From contig JAYJMM010000039.1 in assembly GCA_037349105.1 (NCBI GenBank), positions 682,001 to 746,000 of the forward strand: 64,000 nucleotides of DNA, written 5' to 3'. The position numbers were made by a program, and so were the translations under genes. Below are positions 51,533 to 62,509 of the stretch, piece after piece. The notes under the pieces were generated by a model. It searched no databases. It saw nothing but the letters and a program-made list of their open reading frames with translations, and was not told the DNA's origin. This stretch comes from Limnomonas spitsbergensis. Its lineage: Eukaryota; Chlorophyta; Chlorophyceae; Chlamydomonadales. Numbering within the stretch: the first letter of the stretch is position 1; every line of letters begins with the position of its first letter.

Positions 51533-53277
51533 CTACCCCGTCTGATTGCAGCAGTGGCACAATCTGTATGCACTTGGATCTGTTTCGAAAGCGCATTCGC
51601 CGCTGCCAGATGGATTGTAAAAGCATCTTTGAGATCCGGAGTAGTATACTTTTGGAATAGCAACGTCACTATAGGAGTATACACTTTCCAATCCGGATTC
51701 CAGACAAAGTGTGGCTGGGGTTTGGCCCGCGCTCACGAGTGCAGCATACAAGGTGGACCTGGAGGTGATGGTGGCCAAGCCGGCGACATCGCAGGTCGTG
51801 TTGGGTGTCAGGGCGCCACATACTGTGTTACAGCTTACTCCTCCAACGGTTGCTAATGACCAGATACATGGTGGTGGGGAAGGAGATGGGGAAGGAGGAG
51901 AGGGAGTAGGAGGGCGAGGAGGAGGGGATGGGGAAGGGGAAGGAGAAGGAGGTGGAGGGAGGGGGTAGGGGGGCAGCGGAGGACCTAGGAAAACAACAGG
52001 GGCAGGCAAGCATTGAAGTGATCAGTGACGGAGCTTGAGGGGTTAACTTAGGGTGTCTCATGTTATGTGCATGAAAGCCATGTCATCATTTTCACATGCA
52101 AGTATCACAATCTCGCATGTCATTCATTCATGAGCAAGGTTCACTTACCAGGGGGGGGGCTTGGCGGCGAAGGGGAGGGAGGGACTGGGGGGGAGAAAAT
52201 AAACTGAGGGGGATGGGGAGGAGAGGGTGGAGGTATGGGTGGGGAAGGAGCGAGTGGTGGAGATGGAGGGAATGGAGGAGGAGGAGGGCTAGGGGGCAAG
52301 GGTGCTGGGGGTGAGGGAGAGGGCGGGGGATTGGGTGAGGGGGAGGGAGGGAAAGGGAGAGGGGGAAGGGGGGGGGAGGGAGACGGAGGTAGAGGGAGCC
52401 CAGATGGTGCAGGCGGAGGCGACGGGCTTGGTGGTTGCGGGGAAGGGGTGACGTAGCCAGGGGGGAAGGGGGAGGGAAATGGGGAGGGAGGAGGGGAAGG
52501 GGGAGAGGGAGGTACAGGAGGGGGGGGCATGGGAGGTGGTGGGGCTGTGCGGGCACCAAAGAGAGAGTCTGTGCGGATATTTCTAGGGTTGACAGCATTG
52601 GGGAACCATTTTTCTCCAAACCAGCTTACGTAGGTGAAGAACGCATACGGCAGGCAGAGGGTGAAGGTTGAGCAGGTGTTCTCGGTCCAGAACAAGGCTG
52701 GGTTGTTGAGGGTGTTTTGGACGAAGGGTCCACCGGTCACGTTGTAAGCCTCGCCACCAGTCGCGTCGTTGAAGTTCGGGTTGCCGCAGAAGTCAAAGGA
52801 CAGACAGGCACTGAATGTAACTTTGACGTACTCACTGCCATTCATCGCAGACGTCGTGCGAGGCCAGGCACTCGCCTCTATCGTGGCGATGTACACCGTA
52901 TCAAGTGGGTTGGAAAGGGACGTGGGTGTCGGCACGAAAAACACTTGGGCGAGGGCGGCAGCCAAGTCGGCCTTAAACTCCAGAGATGTGCCAGCGGGAT
53001 TCAAATTGTTGGCAATTTCAGTGTGGTTCATCCTGATGTATAGCACCCATCGCTGGGGGGGAGAAAAGTAAAAGGATGTGCCATTGATGTTATTCACCGT
53101 CATTGACATGTCACGAGTCTCGTTAAGGTTGGCGGATAGCGACATTGGTGGAGACGGTGGAGCGGGTGAGCGCGGAGGGTTGGGAGGACGGGGCTGTTGG
53201 GCGTGTGTTGGAGAGGCTAGCAACGCCATCATCACGGCCACGAGTACCATGAGGCTACCAAAAGATGGGGGCGGCAT
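51533..53277 (-). CDS. Secreted hydroxyproline-rich (pherophorin-like) wall glycoprotein, two exons
   Basis: Exon 1 is 53277-52149 and exon 2 is 51984-51533. The intron (52148-51985, 164 bp) begins GTAAGT and ends TTTTCCTAG; the join completes a Gly codon and keeps the frame, giving about 526 residues. An N-terminal signal peptide (LMVLVAVMMALLASPTHA) is followed by a ~200-residue domain with several Cys and N-glycosylation sites. Next comes a Pro-rich rod of SPPP/PPSP motifs across the intron and a ~110-residue Cys-rich C-terminal domain (SCNTVC near its start, YRLCHCC at its end). This globule-rod-globule plan is that of volvocine pherophorins and other hydroxyproline-rich wall proteins. 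The globular domains are not typical enough by eye to name a pherophorin firmly. It is the only apparently intact host gene here and lies between transposons. Confidence 0.8.
51985..52148 (-). other. Intron of the wall-glycoprotein gene
   Basis: Donor CTG|GTAAGT and acceptor TTGTTTTCCTAG|GTC on the minus strand; 164 bp; phase 1. Without splicing the first ORF stops two codons after the donor. Confidence 0.85.
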
Positions 53278-56200
53278 GGCAGATATCCGTCACACCGTGG
53301 GAGAAAACTGTGCATAATAGGAAACATGAACTGTCATTATAACGGTGTGGCTCACAGATGGGCTGGCAAACAGGCGACAACCAACGCAGAATTTGGAGAC
53401 TCACGGTACATCCTACCTTTTGTATGCTCAAGATGCAGCTGTTGTTTGTCAGTGTCGGCTGAATGGCATCGGTGGGGGGGGGGGGCGAGGAAGGGAAGTT
53501 GTGTTGCCGCTTGAAAGTAGGGTCAATCTTGTAAATGTAATGGCGGCCTCACGACCGTCAATTTATCGTGTTTGTGCCTCATGTTTTGGGTACGTTTCCG
53601 AATGGCAGCAGGGGGTGTGGGGGGAACCGGGCGTTTTCATACCGAAACACTGTGGCACCATTCCACGTCTCTTCAAGACGCATTAATGGGTTTTCGAACG
53701 TGCGCAAGTCAATTGTGTGTTCCTGTGCCTCTCCTTGCGCGGTGTTGGCAGTGTGGACATCGCCGTGCACATTTCTGCGGATTGCGAGTCGACCGTATTG
53801 GCAATCCACATCATCAATTGCAATGCATAATTTTGTCACAAGCTTGTGGCCCTTCATTTCTTAAGACCGCAGCGACTGTAAGGTTCTAGCCTCCCGCCAG
53901 CTCGGGCCTGTGGCTGTCCAGCTTCGAAGCTTAAACTGGGTGGACATTACTTAATGTCCTTAGCGAAGGGAGAATATGAAGACAAGAAGGTATTTCTTAG
54001 AAACCGTCACCGAGTCTCACAAACGTTACCATCTGCAACTGGCAAGGGGGGCATGATTTCTAGTCTGAAATTGAAGGCACGATGGACGCGAAGTCCATCA
54101 TTCAGTGTGCCACCGCAGATCCCTCCACCCATGCAATTTTCAGAGTTACCATTGTGCAGATGCCTTGGATATCATTTCAATTGTGTATTGGTGTCACACC
54201 TGCCCCACAATCTCTCCTCTCAGAATGCAATTTGCAGCGTTTAATAGCACTCATGCAGCATGTAATGTTCTAATAGTGCACCAGCCCCACAAATCCCTCC
54301 AACCTGTAGCATCATGCAGCACGAGAGCGGCAGCATGACCTAGGCTATGCAAGGTAGAGAGGTGCCTTTGGCTGCCGCGTTGCAGCGTGTCCGCCGCATG
54401 GCCGCCAAGGTGTGCAACGCATGCGGCCAACTACCGTGATGTGGTGTGGGCCACCAATCACGTCAGGCCGCGGCATTGCCTCAAGAGCAGAATGCAGTCC
54501 AGCTTCCTTCAACATCTGCGCCAAGCTGCATGGCTACTTGCGTACGCTTCAAGCTGGAGGGGCATGAGGGAGCAGATCCAGCCGTTACAGCTAGGTTGGT
54601 GGCAGCATACGTACGACTTCGCTTCTATGCAATGCAGCGGTCGCACCAGCAGCACAGCAAGACAGCTCACTCATGGCGGCAACCATGGCGGCCGACATGC
54701 AACTCGCAGTCAGGCAGGGCACGGGAGGCCCCAATTGGTACAGTGAATTGCTAGCTGCCTTGTCAGAGGAGCTAGAGCTGGGATCAGCCATCCCTGGAAA
54801 ACTGCGTCAGACAGCAACTGACCTACAGCCGCTACCTGTCACACAGGTGTTAGCGCTAGTTGATTCAGCCATTCACCTTCAGCTTGCTGCGTGCGCACGA
54901 ACTTGAGGCTGCGGCTCAGCGCCGTCAGCACGGCTGACACTAGAGGATGGCACAGCGGTCAGCAGCGTGACAGACGTTGAGACTGCTTGTGATGTTGGGC
55001 TAGGGGAGACGGCGAGCATGTGGAGGAAGCATTGCATGTCACAACGCTTCCTTCACATGGAGGAAGTATTGCATCCAACGTGCAAGAGCGGGGATGGGCA
55101 GGTTCCCCGAGTGGTGCTAGAGATTCTTCAAGTTGTACCGGGGCAGGACTAGGGTGGACGACCTGGCTTTTGTGGAAGACGTGGTAGATATTGTTGAGGC
55201 GTAGGCGTTTTCAGAGGCCGGAGCTTACTGTTTCTTTTCCAACATTTTTTTTGTCCCTAAGCTTTATTTCCCACTCTTCCTTTTTTCTGCTTTTTTTTTT
55301 TCAACCCCTCAATTAGGCGCCCACTCGGCCGAGTCATTTTATGCAGGGCCCATACGTGTAACGTTTTTGCCCGTAAGTGTGCACTGCATGCAGCACTTAC
55401 GTGTACTTGTCCCACTTAACCCTTCACTCATATTGCAGCATGCAACTGGCAGAGGAGATCCGGGGACCACCAAACTGAGCACTGGTGTCCCCTCATAAGT
55501 TGCCATGCATTCTGGCTGCTCATCTGCATGCTTTACCTGAATTTTTGTGCTGAATCTCACCCCCTTCTATCCTTTAAATGGCATTTTGACTGGTTGGCGC
55601 GGTGAGCACAGCCGACACTAGAGGATGGCGCAATGATCATTGTCCGAACATCAAGGCGGTACTTACTGAGCGGGGTGGGCTGGTCCCCAGATCAGTGCTA
55701 TAGACTGCCACCAGCTTTACCGGGGTCACAGGCAGGGGTCCCAGGTAGGGGTGGCAGGCAGGGGAGGCCCTGGCTTTTGTGGAACATGTAGTTAAGCTTG
55801 TTGAAGGCTAGTCTCTTCAGGGCAAGGGTCACGGTTTGCCTGACCTCTTTGCTGTTGTTCGTCTTGGCATGTCAAATTTGGCTGGTCAAATTTCTTTCCT
55901 CTCTTTCCTCCTGACTCCTCCCTTGGATTTTCCTACCTAGCTTTTTGTCTGCCGTGTGGCCGAATTTTATTTAAGCAGGTCCCACAGTGTCACGTCATTT
56001 ACTGGTTGGGGACATGAGCCGTTTAGAGGGACTGGATTCACCCGGATTTTAGTCATGGACGGCCCCAATGCCAGGTCAGATCTTGACACTAAATTTGCAT
56101 TTCTTCAGGCCTTCGTGTGAAAAAGGCATGACTATGCTCTAGTTGTTGAGAACCCGTGATTTTCTGGTGATCTGGATGTATTTAAATGCCAAAATATGCT

Positions 56201-56697
56201 GGTGTAACCACTAAGGGCTAAATCCAAATCGGCACGTCCCGATCAGACATGATTCTGATTGAATTGAGACCCCTGCTCCTAGGGTTCCCCGGGACAGATA
56301 GGCAAGCACGGTACCGGTATGTGTCGAGCTTGACATGCAGCGTGATAAAAACCACGGGATCAGGAAATGGCCAAAAGGGATCGGTTCGAGAGTCCTGAGG
56401 TAAAGAAACGGACCACGGCTGCAATTTTGTCACGAGGGACCAGTGATCCAGAAGTGTTTGAGGTAGATGGACTTGAGCACCAGCATTTCATCACGAGCGG
56501 ACTGATGAAGGAATAGAGCCAATCAGGGGGAGCCAATCATGCCCCCCCCCATGGTGCTGATGAGAACTGCCAGCCATGCACCTTAGAAGCCGGCAGACTC
56601 GCGCAGCAGACTGCCAAGTGCGATTTGTATGACTGGGGTGGGTTCTCGGGGTTTTGTCTCTTATTCCGTAACCAGAACACATTGTGACGTCTCCTCT
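53278..56697. other. 3.4-kb stretch without a convincing gene
   Basis: Upstream of the wall gene, so its promoter is expected near 53280-53500, but no clear TATA box was fixed. Two diverged copies of one sequence lie at about 54932-55200 and 55602-55830, sharing ACACTAGAGGATGGC and CCTGGCTTTTGTGGAA blocks about 600-670 bp apart. ORF fragments at 54446-54906 (plus) look protein-like but match nothing recognised. Confidence 0.5.
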
Positions 56698-57551
56698 TGT
56701 CGCGGCACAGAGGTGCACCCTAAGGAATGGGTGCACCAAGCGAAAAGAACACAAGACATTTAAACAAGTACTAATAAACGCTTACAGAGCTTATAGTAAG
56801 AGCTTCTCGATCCACTGCTGTAACTCAGTGAAATCAGCTCGATAACAGGTGATAGCTCTTGCTACTTCACCTGGACTTCTTCGATACTGTTGACAAGATC
56901 TCGTAAAGCCTCGACACTTGAGGTACTAATGGGTTTCTTGGGACGATCTTGGGCCAATGTGGCCGTTGATCTGATGTGATGAGTCGCTTGCTTGGCGACT
57001 TCTGATGACTGAAGATATCTCTGATAAATCAAATGGTCGACTTGGAGCCAAAGGAAAGGCTGTAGATTGGAGGTGTGATGGTGGGTTGGTGGTAATATCC
57101 AGCTGTAGACTGGATATATGCCTTGTTAAGAGGCAGGAATAACGCTAATTGCTGCAGATGGTCGACTGTTGGCCTAGATGCTCTGCCAGCTTCGTATCAG
57201 GAGACTTGTTGATGCTTATAGAGTCGCTGTTGGCCTAGTTGCTCTGCCAGTTTCCCCTTAGTAAGACTTGGATTGACGATTAACTTGCAGATTGATAATC
57301 AGGAACAATAGCTAGAAACGTTAAGAGTCTATTGTAGGCCGTGAGATCAAAGTAAGAAAGAAAAAGTAAAGGACCCAGATCGGAATCCTCTAAGACGGCA
57401 CCCACACTTCTTCAGGTTCACACATAACTTCCAACCGAAAAAACAGTTGGCGCAGTCAAACGCACGGTGCAGTCATACGTCGTGACAGCTGTCGCGGCAC
57501 AGAGGTGCACCCTAAGGAATGGGTGCACCAAGCGAAAAGAACACAAGACAT
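56698..57551 (-). repeat. E4 terminal set B2-A2-GC-B1
   Basis: Direct ~62-bp repeats (56698-56759 and 57490-57551) flank a ~728-bp segment that ends GTCGTGACA (57487) and is followed by GC. Read on the minus strand this is B1-GC-A2-B2, as in E2 and E3. Confidence 0.85.
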
Positions 57552-58252
57552 CCCCCCCTAGGTCGAAAAACACTGGAGGCAAGAATAAACAAGTACGACA
57601 GCGTTTTAAGAACTGCGTATTGTTATCAGACTTCCCACCCCTGGGCCCTGCCCAGAGTCCATGGGGCACAAGTACCGGCAGGAAAAATAACCTCCGATAT
57701 AATGTGTACGTTAGCTGTGACTTTTACGCATTACCGTAACTCGCCACAGTCGCTTTAAGGGACCCTCTTCAAGCTGAAGAGCCCAGTTCTCGTCACCATC
57801 GGTACTGTTCACCTTCCCCCAGGGCCCAATCGACCCCAAGTCCAGAAGACTACATCAGCCATGCTCTAGTGCAATTGGTTTCCCAATCCACACCATCTCA
57901 AACTTCCCGACCACCTAACTAACACCTGATCGGGGATGCCTATAGGCTCGCGCCAGACATATGAGAATGCCACCTCACGGTAGACACCTCCTAAACCCTA
58001 AAAGTGCGTATTATGCACAACAACCTTCCCCCCCCCAGATATTGTTAACTGCACACAATTTTTGTTTTGTTTTGTTTGAAATCAAGTATCACCCTAAATA
58101 TCAGTTTCAGCACCAGTAAAGTCAAATCCCATTTCCCCGAAGCCCCCCCCCCCAGATCCAGTGAAAATTCCGCCCAGGTACACAGTCAATTGTCAAAGTC
58201 AACGAAGGAAACTCAGTTAAATTCTGTCACAAGAAAACAGTACGCTAATGTA
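57552..58252 (-). other. E4 3' UTR
   Basis: No gene. Contains C-runs near 58028 and 58146 (plus strand) and the purine tract next to B1. Confidence 0.5.
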
Positions 58253-58655
58253 TCAACGGATGAACGTGTGCATTGGTGGGATCATCCGAGCACGGATAGC
58301 TGCCGATGCAAACACAAGGATCCATACTTTATTGCTACAGCAACCGTGAATGGACCGGTTAACTCCCAGACCTGTTGTGAAGCTGACAGACTGAAAAATG
58401 ACAAGCCGCCTTTCTCTCCGTAGCTGGGATAGCCACTCAAGCCTTGCAGGATGGCACTTTAGGAAATCTTGGGTGACTAGGCAGCAGGCCACATGACGCG
58501 CGTACTTGACCGCAAGGGCACAGGAGATATCAGCGTATTCAGCCGGAGGGTTTGTGATAAGAACGTGCAGCCCATGCTGTCGCAGCAGAAACTCGTAGGT
58601 GGAGGGTTGCAGCGGGTCAGAACAGTAGTCTGCAGGGACGTTGACACCGATGCCC
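58253..58655 (-). pseudogene. Frameshifted C-terminal NPP-type methyltransferase-like segment
   Basis: In the frame one base away from the main ORF, this stretch reads through LHVLITNPPAEYADI, then HVACCLVTQDFLKCHP, LRRERRLVIFQ and KVWILVFAS before a stop. NPP followed by a hydrophobic strand and a late aromatic/hydrophobic strand is the usual motif IV layout of amino-group (N6-adenine or N4-cytosine type) methyltransferases. The upstream ILLLFKDNGQATELL could be motif I, but its usual acidic and Gly residues are weak. One missing G near 58653-58656 explains the shift. Catalytic ability is uncertain. Confidence 0.6.
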
Positions 58656-61600
58656 GATTGGTAAGAACATGGAGGGATTGAGGGTAAGGGTAGAGCTGGC
58701 TGTTCTGCAGAAGTTCAGTGGCTTGCCCATTATCCTTGAACAACAAAAGAATGCTGGGGAACAGGGATAGGTCAAGGCAGTCCAGCAGGGTGTTGCAGTC
58801 GCTGTCTTCAATGGTGAGAGGTGAAGGAGGGTGGAGTTGGTACGACCATCCTCCCGGCACTATGTTGCCCAAGTAGACCGCAGCCTCATCGCGCTCTCGC
58901 CACACCCCAGGCATCAAGGACTTGAGAGCATCCACCGCATCTCCGCGGACACCCCAGTTGATGAAATCTGAGGGCACCCAAGGATGAGTGACATGGCTTT
59001 CGAACCTCTTGTTGGGGACGCGGATTCTCACGGATGCACGGGTAGGGCGCTGATCATCAGGTTGCGCCTCCTCAGCGATTTCCTCCTTGCTGACAACTGC
59101 GCCGGTCCCGGCAAGCTCAATCGCATTGCTTCCGGCACCGCCCGCGGCGGTCCCGGCAAGACAATCTGCGTCATCTTCCCTGTCTACAGCGGGTCCTTCT
59201 CCTTCATCCTCAACAAGGCCACCGCCATTGGCGGCTCCCATCACCCTTCCTGCCTTCTTTTGCTTAGCAGGCCGCAGCTGGTAACCTGTCACGGCGACCG
59301 CTGGTTCCTCCAGTTCCGCCGCAACATCTCGCCTTGCAGCACCAGTAGCATCAGCTCCAGCAGTCCTACATTGCTCACAAATCCAGTAACCAGCGGGGAC
59401 AGTAGTAAGCCGTGGTACCAAACAATACGTGTGAGTGCCTCGACCACAACTGCCACACAGAATCATTTTCTTAGCGTTATCAGGCAGCAGACATCTCTGG
59501 CAAGGGAAGTCTAGTGCTGGCTTTTGCCATCTTTTGGATGGGGGTAAGAGTCCTTCTATGGGCAGATGACATGGTGCGCAATTAATGGCGTTCTCAGCCA
59601 CAGTCACCCCATTGCGACCAACCAGGATAATGACTCCACTTGGCCGTACATCAAACACCCGAAGCACGTAAGGTCTTGCAGTGGAGTGCAGCCGGTTCTC
59701 ATCCCGCACATACACAAACTGCCCCTCAGTATACTTAGCTATTGATGGGAGGTAACCTCCACTACGAAGTCTTGCGTAACGCAGGGTATCTCGCTGTTGA
59801 GCAACCAGAAGATTCTGGCCGACCATCGCACAGTTCTTGGCTAGCAATTCGGAACGGGACAGTACAAGTTCAGCAGCAGAATCCACATCCAGGTAATCCA
59901 CTGTCTGATCCCCATTCAACCTTTCCATGATAGCGGGAGGGATGACTGGTTCACAGGAAAACAGCAGCTGGTAGGGACTCATCAAGGTGCTAGCATGCTT
60001 AGTGACTCGGTACCCGAGTGCTATCCAGGGTAAATACATGTCCCATTCTCGAGGCTCTCTTGAAACGTGCAAGTGCCTTGATAATGCAGTTTTTACAGTC
60101 TTTACCAGCCTTTCCGATTGCTTATTGGCTTGGGGATGGAAAGAACTGGTGACTCTATGATCAATCATGGCACGGACAAGCAGCGAGTCCATTTCACCCT
60201 GAAACTCCCCACCACCGTCTGTGACAACTTCAGCGCATGCCCCAAATCGTGCCAATATGCCGTGCAGGAAATGGTAAGCTACTTCTTTAGATGATTTAGC
60301 AGTCATAGGAAATACCTCAATCCATTTAGAGTAGCTTTCTACAGCTACCATAACATAGGTGTGGCCACGGTTAGAGGCCGTATAAGGACCAGAAAGATCC
60401 AGGTGCCAGCGGTACATAAGTCCTCTGATGGGTAAGGGATGCATAACGGGCTGCATAGCATTAAACGATACTTTAGTGTAATCACAGGCCTCGCAGCACT
60501 GGACCACTCTTTTGCAGTCGTTATATAAACCAACCCACCAGTGAGTCATCATGACAAGCCCCGTCGTGCGGCGCCTGCCATAATGACCATTTTCTACATG
60601 CATTTTGTGCACGAGTGCCAACCGGTCACCAGGGGGTGGTACCACCTTGGTTGTACCGCCTGGCATTCGTCGATATAGAATATTCTTTTCCGAAGACCAG
60701 AGATAGAGCGCAGCTCGTCGTTGAAGACGCTTGCGTTCTACAGGGGTCAGCATGGGCAACATTGTGTCAGTGGAACGCCTCAAATATTGCATAGCATTAT
60801 TATCCAACCAGATATCTGCAAATGACTGAGACTCTTCCTCACGAGTCATGGGTTGCTCTATGAACTCAGCCGCTAAGGACTGAGCTGCATGTAAGATCAG
60901 GGAATGTCCAGCAGCAAATAAATGATTAAGCTGCTGAGATATCTGATCACTATCCCCCCCCAGCTCCAGTCCTGAAGTGGCAAAGGAATGAGGGAGAAAG
61001 TTATTGAATGCAGAAAAAATTTCATGCGAAGGCGGAACATCTGCAAATCGAATTGCAATTCCAACAGCAAGCAGGTGACTGACAGCATTAGCATCAAAAG
61101 CGCCTCCAACGATCCTGTGACGCACAGAAAAGATCAGGTCTTTACCCGCAGTACAGTCAGTCGCATATCCCATGGCACGCTCACGTTCATGAATAGTCAA
61201 AGCATGTCTGGTGACAATTCCTGTTTGATCAGTTTCCAAAACAAGTCCAGGTTCATATTCAGGATTTGGACGAAAGGCATAAGATTCAATCCTTGCAACC
61301 ATCGTAGGAAAAACTCGTAGAGGTTCGTTCAATATGTTGGCCGGATGATATGGGTACCTGTTAACTTTGAAACAGGTACGGGGTTCTCTTCCATGATCCA
61401 GTATGTCAGTCAAGCGCAATGTATCATCACGGACAAAGGACATCATAACCATCTGCAAAGAAGCGGGGGAACATATATTTTGCCAATAATTACGCAGCCT
61501 GTGGGCATAGCTACCTACAGCAACAACGTCAAAGCATACTGTGTGTCCCAGTCTCTCAGTAAGTTCCTGGAATCCTTCTGTCATAGCCTGCGATTTTGCA

Positions 61601-62157
61601 ATAGCAAATTGTACAGCAACATTCTCAATGAGGTACATGGGTGGTCGTCTCCCTTGTTGCATATGCTGTAGAGATCCTAGAATTTTAATAAGAGGGAAAA
61701 ATGTGGAACTTTTCTCTCCGTGTAATCCTGTACGTTTTCCTGCAGAAGACAGGTCAGTGCACATAAACCCTGCTGTTAGCATCCACTGGGTACCATCAAG
61801 ACATCCAATGTTAATGAGATGTCTTTCATTTATTTCGTACACATCCTGCGGCAGTTGGTTGAATGTGTCAGCAATAGCATCATGACCCAACAGATTGGGA
61901 TATTCCTCCATGAGCAACTTAAGTCTGTGCTTTGCACAAACCCTTGCGCCATTATCAATGTCAGCATAGTAATAGTGGTTGATGCGGATGCCATTTCTCA
62001 GCATGCATTCTAACCCTCCGCACATACCACCAAACAGCTCAATCAATGACACACCCTCTTGCACAGCAGTAAGAATGCTGGTTTGAGGAACAGGTGTAGA
62101 ATTTATTGATTGAATCCCTTTTCCAGTAAGATTGCCCTCTTTCGACAGTTCATGCAC
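58477..62157 (-). CDS. E4 DNA methyltransferase-integrase-PHD protein with C-terminal methyltransferase-like domain
   Basis: 1226-residue ORF. It opens with GTG right after an in-frame TGA and has no ATG before motif I, so its true N-terminus is missing or joined by splicing or readthrough. Methyltransferase motifs: IELFGGMCGGLE (39-50), GFMCTDLSSAGKRTGL with catalytic Cys133, ENV (178-180), HRLR (219-222) and ERERAMGY. The integrase has HVENGHYG/CEAC zinc ligands and acidic residues in WHLDLSGPY, VVTDGGGEF and KQSERL, again with 34 residues between the last two. The PHD finger has CGSCGRGTHTYC. Beyond it, DLSLFPSILLLFKDNGQ begins a further domain that is cut by a frameshift near 58655, after which this frame is meaningless to its stop. 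Confidence 0.87.
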   Translation of the reverse strand: MHELSKEGNLTGKGIQSINSTPVPQTSILTAVQEGVSLIELFGGMCGGLECMLRNGIRINHYYYADIDNGARVCAKHRLKLLMEEYPNLLGHDAIADTFNQLPQDVYEINERHLINIGCLDGTQWMLTAGFMCTDLSSAGKRTGLHGEKSSTFFPLIKILGSLQHMQQGRRPPMYLIENVAVQFAIAKSQAMTEGFQELTERLGHTVCFDVVAVGSYAHRLRNYWQNICSPASLQMVMMSFVRDDTLRLTDILDHGREPRTCFKVNRYPYHPANILNEPLRVFPTMVARIESYAFRPNPEYEPGLVLETDQTGIVTRHALTIHERERAMGYATDCTAGKDLIFSVRHRIVGGAFDANAVSHLLAVGIAIRFADVPPSHEIFSAFNNFLPHSFATSGLELGGDSDQISQQLNHLFAAGHSLILHAAQSLAAEFIEQPMTREEESQSFADIWLDNNAMQYLRRSTDTMLPMLTPVERKRLQRRAALYLWSSEKNILYRRMPGGTTKVVPPPGDRLALVHKMHVENGHYGRRRTTGLVMMTHWWVGLYNDCKRVVQCCEACDYTKVSFNAMQPVMHPLPIRGLMYRWHLDLSGPYTASNRGHTYVMVAVESYSKWIEVFPMTAKSSKEVAYHFLHGILARFGACAEVVTDGGGEFQGEMDSLLVRAMIDHRVTSSFHPQANKQSERLVKTVKTALSRHLHVSREPREWDMYLPWIALGYRVTKHASTLMSPYQLLFSCEPVIPPAIMERLNGDQTVDYLDVDSAAELVLSRSELLAKNCAMVGQNLLVAQQRDTLRYARLRSGGYLPSIAKYTEGQFVYVRDENRLHSTARPYVLRVFDVRPSGVIILVGRNGVTVAENAINCAPCHLPIEGLLPPSKRWQKPALDFPCQRCLLPDNAKKMILCGSCGRGTHTYCLVPRLTTVPAGYWICEQCRTAGADATGAARRDVAAELEEPAVAVTGYQLRPAKQKKAGRVMGAANGGGLVEDEGEGPAVDREDDADCLAGTAAGGAGSNAIELAGTGAVVSKEEIAEEAQPDDQRPTRASVRIRVPNKRFESHVTHPWVPSDFINWGVRGDAVDALKSLMPGVWRERDEAAVYLGNIVPGGWSYQLHPPSPLTIEDSDCNTLLDCLDLSLFPSILLLFKDNGQATELLQNSQLYPYPQSLHVLTNRASVSTSLQTTVLTRCNPPPTSFCCDSMGCTFLSQTLRLNTLISPVPLRSSTRVMWPAA

Positions 62158-62164
62158 TCAGGGA

Positions 62165-62235
62165 AACCAGAAATGTCCAGACATTGTCCCAAGGCTGTCC
62201 AGGGCTGTCCAGGGCTGTCCAGGGTTGTCCGAAAT
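62165..62235. repeat. Short GTCCAGGGCT tandem repeat
   Basis: Four or five ~10-bp units (AGGCTGTCCAGGGCTGTCC type) lie directly upstream of the E4 ORF. Further GTCCAGA variants continue to about 62320. Confidence 0.75.
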
Positions 62236-62509
62236 GTGTCTGGATACTGCAGTTTGGGCTAGTCAGTGTCCAATTCGTATCCGAGTGTCCAGATAGTGTC
62301 CAGATATTACAGATAATGTCCAGCACCCAATTAGATATGTTTGTACATGCTATATATATTTCCTTGTCTCCTCATGCTATATTACTATTTATTTTTCCTA
62401 TACTCCGAAAAGTGTGAGGCGATCTCAGATGCACACTATAAATGCTACACTACCACTCTATGGCCTCACCAAATCAAGGCACAACTTTGATGCAGAGCTA
62501 GCTAGCTAG

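Larger units (their letters stand above)
56698..62157 (-). mobile_element. E4: 5'-truncated methyltransferase-integrase retroelement
   Basis: Minus strand. The 3' end has the same plan as E2 and E3: purine tract (CCTAGGGGGGGA), B1 (57551-57490), GC, A2 (57487-56760), B2 (56759-56698), with the same GACAGCTGTC junction. B is only ~62 bp here and shares TGTCGCGGCAC ... ACAAGACAT. The single long ORF holds only the methyltransferase-integrase part. No gag, pol or A1 is found to the right before the window ends, so the 5' portion is missing. Sequence and base composition differ from E1-E3, so it is another family of the same group. Confidence 0.8.

Noticed and set aside
53579..53857. Minus-strand 92-residue ORF near the wall gene
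   Set aside because: Partly protein-like but without a recognisable domain, neighbour or splice context; left unannotated.
58067..58423. Plus-strand ORF opposite the E4 tail
   Set aside because: It is the antisense of the frameshifted methyltransferase-like region and the 3' UTR, and shows no domain.
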